Shown here one piece after another: positions 6,269 through 9,840 of a stretch of 9,840 nt of DNA. Numbering within the stretch: the first letter of the stretch is position 1; each line of letters opens with the position of its first letter. The stretch comes from JBLNBU01 sp050260215 (GTDB lineage Bacteria > Pseudomonadota > Alphaproteobacteria > Rhodospirillales > Magnetospirillaceae): assembly GCA_050260215.1 (NCBI GenBank), contig JBLNBU010000035.1:1-9840 (forward strand), written 5' to 3'. The notes under the pieces were generated by a model. That model saw only the letters and a list, made by a program, of their open reading frames with translations. It did no database searches and was not told the DNA's origin. The position numbers were made by a program, and so were the translations under genes.

Positions 6269-8185
6269 TCAACTTGCGAACTTCATTTCGGTGGTCACCG
6301 ACAGCACCGTGCACGGCAGCGGGGCGTCGCCGGCGATGCGCCACAGCGGCAGGTAGGGATCGCGCTTCCAGCCGATGGCGCGGATCTGCACGTCGCCGGA
6401 AAAGCTGGGCGGCGCCGCATCGAAGCGGTGGCGGCCGAAGCGCCGGAACGGGATGGCGGTCAGGCCGCGGCCGGTGTCGATGTGCAGCGCGCTGGTGTCG
6501 AGCACGCGGAAGCACGCCCGCACCAGCCGCACCACTTGGCCGGGCCCAGCGGCCCCGGACAGCACCACCGGCGGCAGCGGCTCGATCTCGTGGGTGAACG
6601 GCAGGCCGACCTGGACCTGGCGGGCGGGCTCGTCCAGCAGGATGCGGCCGGCGGTGACCACCAGGTCCGACAGGGCGCCGCCGTCGGCCAGCACCCGCAC
6701 CGTCCGGCCCTCGAGATGGTCGAGCCCGGTCCAGGTGGCAGACGCGGTGTCGCGGCTGCCGGTCAGGGCGCAATCCAGGCCCAGGGTGTCGTCGAACATC
6801 TCGACGAACCATTGGCCCTGGCGTTCCACCAGCACGAAGACGTCGTCCTCGACCGCGGCGACCGAGCGGAAGGCGCCGTCGGTGGCCTGACCGGTCCAGG
6901 CGGTGACCTTTTCGTTGCGATAGACGGTCAGCACCGCCAGGCTGCCGCCGTCCATGACCACGTGGAACAGCCGCCGGCCGGCGTCATAATCCTGGTCCAC
7001 CGGCCGGTCGATCAGGTGGCGGGCCAGCATGGACAGGTCGCCGGCCTGGTAGGCCTGCTCGACGTCGGTGAACAGGAACTCGCGCAGGTCGCGGCCCGAG
7101 CGGCTGACGAAGTGGGTGGCGCCGTCGACGTCGCGCGGCGGCACCGAACGGTCGACCGGCGAGCCTACCCGGGTCTGGCGCAGCAGCTGGATCTTGGACG
7201 GCGTCAGCGGGTCGCCCGACACCATCCACTCGGCGCCCGAGGTGAACACCTGCAGGTGCCGGCCCGAGAACACCGCCCGGATGGCGTTGACCTGGTCGGA
7301 CAGCAGGGCGAACTCGATGGACTCGTCGTCCAGCCCGGTGCCGAGGTCGAAGTTGAACAGGTCCGACGACTTGCTCATCCACAGCCGGTTGGGCAGGTCG
7401 CGGCTGCCGCCGATCACCAGCCGGTCCTGGTGGAAGCACACCGAGGTCGGCCAGCCGCGGATGGCCGAGAAGGCCTGTTCCTCCCAGTCCTTGGTGGCCT
7501 GGGTGTCCTTCAGGGACTCCTTGACCGTGGCGGTCGCCTGGGTGGCCGAGACGACCGCGTCGACCATTACCTGCTTGCCGGCAATACGCAGGCGCAGGCC
7601 CGCGTGGTCGGGGCGGAACGTCGCCGCCGAGGCGGTCAGGGTGATCGAGCCCGACGTGGCCGACGGCGTCACCGTCACCTCGTCGTCGGCGAACTTGTGG
7701 GTGGGGCAATAAAGGACCCCGTCCTCCTCGTAGAACGACCACGGCGTCATCGACCACGCGGTGTGCGAGCTGCGGGTGATCTTGCGCGGCTCCACCTCGG
7801 GGTGGACGACCAGCAGGGTGTCGGCGCTTTGCGTCCAGGCGATCTGGGAGATCTGCGCCGCCGTCCACGGCGCCGCGAAATCGGCGACCTTGGCATAGGT
7901 CCCGTCCACGTCGGCATAGACGTCCACATGGCCGTCCGAGAACGCCAACAGGTAGGTCTGCTCGGTGTTGAACTCGAACGCCACCAGCCGCCCGGGCCCG
8001 CGGGCCTGGTCGACGAAGCGCAGGCCCGCCCGCCGCGACACCCCGCCGGTGGGCGCGATGAACACGTTGCGCAGCCGCATGGCGCCGTTCTGGTAGGCGG
8101 TCAGGTCGCCGCGGCCCATCATGTCGAGGCTGAGCTCGCCGGCGGTGAAGCTGGTCTTGGTCAGGGTGGCGAGGCTGGTGCTCAT
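6269..8185 (-). CDS. Phage tail tubular protein B (T7 gp12-like nozzle protein)
   Basis: A 638-residue structural protein forming the tail nozzle in T7-like virions. The N-terminus (TSFTAGELSLDMMGRGDLTAYQNG, MRLRNVFIAPTGGVSRRAGLRFV) is diagnostic for this family. It is followed by beta-propeller-like blocks (YLLAFSDGHVDVYAD; ISQIAWTQSADTLLVVHPEVEP; TSVCFHQDRLVIGGSRDLPNRLWMSKSSD; FTSGAEWMV; LREFLFTDVEQAYQAGDLSMLARHLI). The C-terminal part resembles gp12-type proteins in keeping order and length, though it is shorter than T7 gp12. The ATG at 8183-8185 overlaps the tail tubular A stop by 4 bp, with GAGGTG 5 nt upstream, so the two are translationally coupled. No frameshift or loss is visible. 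Confidence 0.9.
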   Translation of the reverse strand: MSTSLATLTKTSFTAGELSLDMMGRGDLTAYQNGAMRLRNVFIAPTGGVSRRAGLRFVDQARGPGRLVAFEFNTEQTYLLAFSDGHVDVYADVDGTYAKVADFAAPWTAAQISQIAWTQSADTLLVVHPEVEPRKITRSSHTAWSMTPWSFYEEDGVLYCPTHKFADDEVTVTPSATSGSITLTASAATFRPDHAGLRLRIAGKQVMVDAVVSATQATATVKESLKDTQATKDWEEQAFSAIRGWPTSVCFHQDRLVIGGSRDLPNRLWMSKSSDLFNFDLGTGLDDESIEFALLSDQVNAIRAVFSGRHLQVFTSGAEWMVSGDPLTPSKIQLLRQTRVGSPVDRSVPPRDVDGATHFVSRSGRDLREFLFTDVEQAYQAGDLSMLARHLIDRPVDQDYDAGRRLFHVVMDGGSLAVLTVYRNEKVTAWTGQATDGAFRSVAAVEDDVFVLVERQGQWFVEMFDDTLGLDCALTGSRDTASATWTGLDHLEGRTVRVLADGGALSDLVVTAGRILLDEPARQVQVGLPFTHEIEPLPPVVLSGAAGPGQVVRLVRACFRVLDTSALHIDTGRGLTAIPFRRFGRHRFDAAPPSFSGDVQIRAIGWKRDPYLPLWRIAGDAPLPCTVLSVTTEMKFAS

Positions 8186-8751
8186 GACCGCACCTCGACC
8201 AGCGGGAAGTCGGCGATGGCCGGCGGGGTGTGCTGCTGGCCGTCGATCAGCTTGGCGGCGCGGAACTCGGCCTCGGCCAGCTTGAACAGGAATTCGGCCC
8301 GCGCCGTGGATTCGGTCAGCGGGATGCAGAATTCGGCCGCCAGCCGGGCGATCAGCGCCTGGTCGAAGAAGGGCGGGAAGCCCGACTCGTCGGGGCGGAA
8401 GATGTAGGTCAGCACCACCTCGTCGGAATCGCAGTGCAGGCGGTTCTCGGCGATGCGGTAGGCCAGGCCCTGGCCGCGACCCGAAGGCCCCGCCGACAGC
8501 GCCCGCAGGAAATCGGCCGGCAGCTGGAAGGCGTTGGCATAGTCGGCCACCGGCGCCCCGGCCAGCCGCGGCAGCACCACCTGGCCGGTGGCGAAGTTCC
8601 AGGGATGCGACGACAACAGGGCGTCGCGCAAACTGGGATACAGGTTGGCCGCCACTTCCGACTCGGCGGTGCCGTCGTCGAACGAGGCGATGGTGCCCGC
8701 GCCGATCCTGATCAGGGCGCGCGAGCTGAGCGCAATGGCCGAGAGTGCCAT
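8182..8751 (-). CDS. Phage tail tubular protein A (T7 gp11-like gatekeeper/adaptor)
   Basis: A 189-residue protein, close to T7 gp11 in length. Family-typical features are the N-terminal helix with SSRALIRIGAGTIASFDDGTAES, the block EVAANLYPSLRDALLSSHPWNFA, the strand YANAFQLPADFLRAL, and the C-terminal helix FFDQALIARLAAEFCIPLTES. In T7-like phages it connects the portal to the nozzle protein. The ATG at 8749-8751 is preceded by AAGGAG at 9-nt spacing. Its stop overlaps the start of tail tubular B. It is the first recognised gene of the structural run. The portal and capsid genes normally found upstream are not here; instead a terminator and an unrelated small gene precede it, so it likely has its own nearby promoter or relies on read-through. 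Confidence 0.9.
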   Translation of the reverse strand: MALSAIALSSRALIRIGAGTIASFDDGTAESEVAANLYPSLRDALLSSHPWNFATGQVVLPRLAGAPVADYANAFQLPADFLRALSAGPSGRGQGLAYRIAENRLHCDSDEVVLTYIFRPDESGFPPFFDQALIARLAAEFCIPLTESTARAEFLFKLAEAEFRAAKLIDGQQHTPPAIADFPLVEVRS

Positions 8752-8784
8752 GGCGGGGATCTCCTTGGATGGGGTGGGGGCAAC

Positions 8785-8810
8785 AAAAAAGCCCCGCCGG
8801 AGCGGGGCTT
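8785..8810 (-). terminator. Rho-independent terminator after the 110-residue gene
   Basis: A perfect 9-bp stem (AAGCCCCGC at 8789-8797 with GCGGGGCTT at 8802-8810) has the 4-nt loop CGGA. Six A residues at 8785-8790 give a T-tract on the minus strand. It lies 18 bp past the stop of the gene at 8829-9161 and upstream of tail tubular A. Confidence 0.88.
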
Positions 8811-8828
8811 GGAGCGATGAACGGGCCG

Positions 8829-9161
8829 CTAGTTGGGTAGGTGGCGGCGGACGGTCACACCGTTGGGTTTCGGGGGTGTTTCGCAGTCCACAAGGAATTG
8901 ATCAAGCGAGAACGGGGGCAGGGCCCTGAGTTGGTCCACCTTGGTCTTGAGCTCATTGAAGTCGACTTGGGCGTAATAGCCGGGGTGGTCCGGTGCCTGC
9001 GCCGGCAGGTTGAAGGGATGGCCATTCGCGGTTTTCCAGGCGTCAATGCCATTATGATTGAACTGGGTGAGTGTGCAGCCCCGTTGGCCGAGCCATTGAT
9101 GCACGGTCGCCTCCCTTACGAGGACGCGTTGCGTGCCGGCATGGACGGGAAATTTTGGCAT
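8829..9161 (-). CDS. Unrecognised 110-residue protein, single-gene unit
   Basis: A 110-residue protein of unknown family. It looks soluble, with no signal peptide or membrane segment. Visible parts are a basic, Val-rich N-terminus (MPKFPVHAGTQRVLVREATVHQWLGQRG), then FNHNGIDAWKTANGHPFNLP, a helical stretch FNELKTKVDQLRALPPFSLDQFLV, and a tail rich in Pro, Asn and basic residues. No catalytic motif is recognised. The ATG at 9159-9161 has only a poor ribosome site (an A/G-rich GAAAAG several bases upstream), so the start is less certain. The gene is bounded by terminators on both sides (8785-8810 after it, 9185-9215 before it), so it must be expressed from its own short upstream region. Codon usage looks less G/C-biased than in the tail genes. 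A cargo (moron) gene is plausible. Confidence 0.65.
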   Translation of the reverse strand: MPKFPVHAGTQRVLVREATVHQWLGQRGCTLTQFNHNGIDAWKTANGHPFNLPAQAPDHPGYYAQVDFNELKTKVDQLRALPPFSLDQFLVDCETPPKPNGVTVRRHLPN

Positions 9162-9180
9162 TGCGTGTGCTTTTCGCGAA

Positions 9181-9215
9181 AATTAAGGCCCCATCCCAGA
9201 GAGGAGTGGGGCCTT
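9181..9215 (-). terminator. Rho-independent terminator after the 103-residue gene
   Basis: A 9-bp stem is formed by AAGGCCCCA (9185-9193) and TGGGGCCTT (9207-9215), with a 13-nt loop that can pair a little further. On the minus strand it is followed by TTAATTTT, a T-rich tract. It sits 22 bp past the stop of the gene at 9237-9548 and just before the start of the gene at 8829-9161. Confidence 0.8.
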
Positions 9216-9236
9216 GGCCGAAACGATGGGCGGGCT

Positions 9237-9548
9237 TCAGTGGTGGGCGTGGTGGGCTCCGCGCTTGCGGGTGATCTCGGCGATCACGGCCGCATGGAGC
9301 TGATGCTCGTCGCCTTCGACCTCGACCTCCTTCTCGAACTGCTCGTAGCTGACGGTCGCGTGGTATTCGACCGAACGGCCGATGGCGGCGCTGACCAGCG
9401 CGCTGACCGCGGGGACGATCATCTCGAAGGCGTTCTTGCGGTCGTCGTGCCAGACGTTGAGGCCGGGCAGGGCACGCGACCAGAAGGTGTGTCCAAGAGG
9501 GCCCAGCTTGTAGAAGATCTCGATCTTCTCTGGAGCACGTTTGGTCAT
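9237..9548 (-). CDS. Unrecognised 103-residue protein with His-rich C-terminus
   Basis: A 103-residue protein of unknown family. The N-terminus is basic with aromatic residues (KIEIFYKLGPLGHTFWSRALPGLNVW). The middle has a short Ala/Val/Ile-rich stretch (FEMIVPAVSALVSAAIG) that may be a buried or amphipathic helix rather than a membrane span. An acidic helix follows (YEQFEKEVEVEGDEHQLHAAV), and the end is GAHHAHH. The ATG at 9546-9548 has GAGGA 5 nt upstream, a good ribosome site. It is followed by its own terminator, so it is a monocistronic unit. Its products and links to the phage genes cannot be inferred. It may be phage cargo or a host gene at the prophage edge. Confidence 0.65.
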   Translation of the reverse strand: MTKRAPEKIEIFYKLGPLGHTFWSRALPGLNVWHDDRKNAFEMIVPAVSALVSAAIGRSVEYHATVSYEQFEKEVEVEGDEHQLHAAVIAEITRKRGAHHAHH

Positions 9549-9750
9549 GGTTGTCCTCGGGCGAATTTTTCGGACAGGCTCCGCCGCCCGGTCCCAAACC
9601 GGCGGGAAGCAGCTAGCTTATAGTTAATCCCTGTTGCCGCCGTTACGCAACTGGCGACTGGTCATCGCAGAACGTATGGGATCGGCGCAGCGATGAATCC
9701 CATTTCACGTCAAGGATGCAAGAAGAATCTTCGTGACGCCCAATCGGAGA
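9549..9750. other. Non-coding stretch upstream of the 103-residue gene
   Basis: I see no convincing gene here on either strand. It probably holds the promoter of the 9237-9548 gene: minus-strand TATAAG (complement of 9617-9622) is a possible -10, but no good -35 is present at 16-18 nt. An inverted repeat ATGGGAT (9676-9682) / ATCCCAT (9697-9703) with a 14-nt loop is also present; its role is unknown. Confidence 0.4.
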
Positions 9751-9840
9751 GGCGGGCCGGTCGGCCCGCCCCCCCCCCCCGGCACGCGGCGTCCGGGGGC
9801 GCCCGGCGGGGGCGGGGGGGGTCCGCCGCCCCCGGGGCCG
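9751..9840. other. GC-only hairpin followed by G/C homopolymers: probable low-quality contig end
   Basis: A perfect inverted repeat (GGCGGGCC at 9751-9758 with GGCCCGCC at 9763-9770) is followed directly by a run of C, then almost only G and C in long homopolymers, with scarcely any A or T to 9840. This composition is unlike anything else in the window. It is best explained by unreliable base calls beyond a strong hairpin at the end of a read or contig. I would not annotate genes here. Confidence 0.6.

Larger units (their letters stand above)
2215..8751 (-). mobile_element. T7-like prophage tail and DNA-packaging module
   Basis: Five consecutive minus-strand genes follow the T7 late order: tail tubular A, tail tubular B, tail fiber, putative small terminase, large terminase. 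Two stop/start overlaps and short gaps indicate a single operon. No integrase, portal, capsid, scaffold, internal core (gp13-16) or endolysin gene is within the window. It may be a prophage remnant or the end of a complete prophage that continues past the right edge. Exact ends and attachment sites are not visible; the limits given are those of the recognised phage genes. Confidence 0.75.

Noticed and set aside
6200..8407. Long plus-strand open frame (735 codons) opposite tail tubular B
   Set aside because: It is antisense to a clear gp12-like protein, has low-complexity composition and no recognisable motif or ribosome site.
9641..9740. Short minus-strand frame ending at about 9643 (C-terminus HTFCDDQSPVA)
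   Set aside because: It is open for only about 30 codons before running into the unreliable G/C tract, with no start, ribosome site or motif I can defend.
9693..9840. Plus-strand ATG at 9693 reading to the window edge
   Set aside because: It has no ribosome site and the downstream translation is Pro/Gly/Ala/Arg from the probable artefact region.
1..9840. tRNA, rRNA, CRISPR array, insertion sequence, integrase or attachment repeats
   Set aside because: I looked for these and found no cloverleaf, spaced identical repeats, transposase or recombinase motifs, or matching direct repeats that I could support by reading.

Overview
The window looks like high-GC alphaproteobacterial DNA. The partial TPR/glycosyltransferase-9-type protein at the left edge and the dodecin beside it resemble Rhodospirillales genes, Magnetospirillum-like in flavour. 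This is inferred from protein style, not from a marker gene. Apart from the left-edge gene, every gene I accept is on the minus strand.

Layout from left to right: (i) 2-724, plus strand, the C-terminal part of a glycosyltransferase-like protein; (ii) 711-917, a dodecin flavoprotein overlapping it tail to tail; (iii) 960-1262, a small protein with one membrane segment and a coiled coil; (iv) 1338-2042, a two-gene cassette of unknown function with its own candidate promoter/operator (about 2131-2190) and its own rho-independent terminator (1281-1305); (v) 2215-8751, a T7-like (podovirus-type) tail and packaging module. Read along the minus strand, this module is tail tubular protein A (gp11-like), tail tubular protein B (gp12-like), tail fiber (gp17-like N-terminus, 21-residue repeat stalk, discoidin-like tip), putative small terminase and large terminase; (vi) 8829-9161 and 9237-9548, two unrecognised single genes, each followed by its own terminator; (vii) 9549-9840, no convincing gene, ending in a G/C-homopolymer tract that looks like a poor-quality contig end.

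The structural genes are tightly packed. A 4-bp stop/start overlap joins tail tubular A to B, and another joins the small to the large terminase, as expected for one late operon. The order gp11-gp12-gp17-gp18-gp19 follows the T7 late region, but the internal core genes (gp13-16) that normally lie between gp12 and gp17 are missing, and no portal, capsid, RNA polymerase, integrase or endolysin is present. The window therefore shows the packaging/tail end of a T7-like prophage or prophage remnant, flanked by small cargo-like genes. Whether the head genes exist beyond 9840 cannot be seen. The best candidates for something undescribed are the cassette at 1338-2042 with its overlapping dyads, and the two terminator-bounded single genes at the right.
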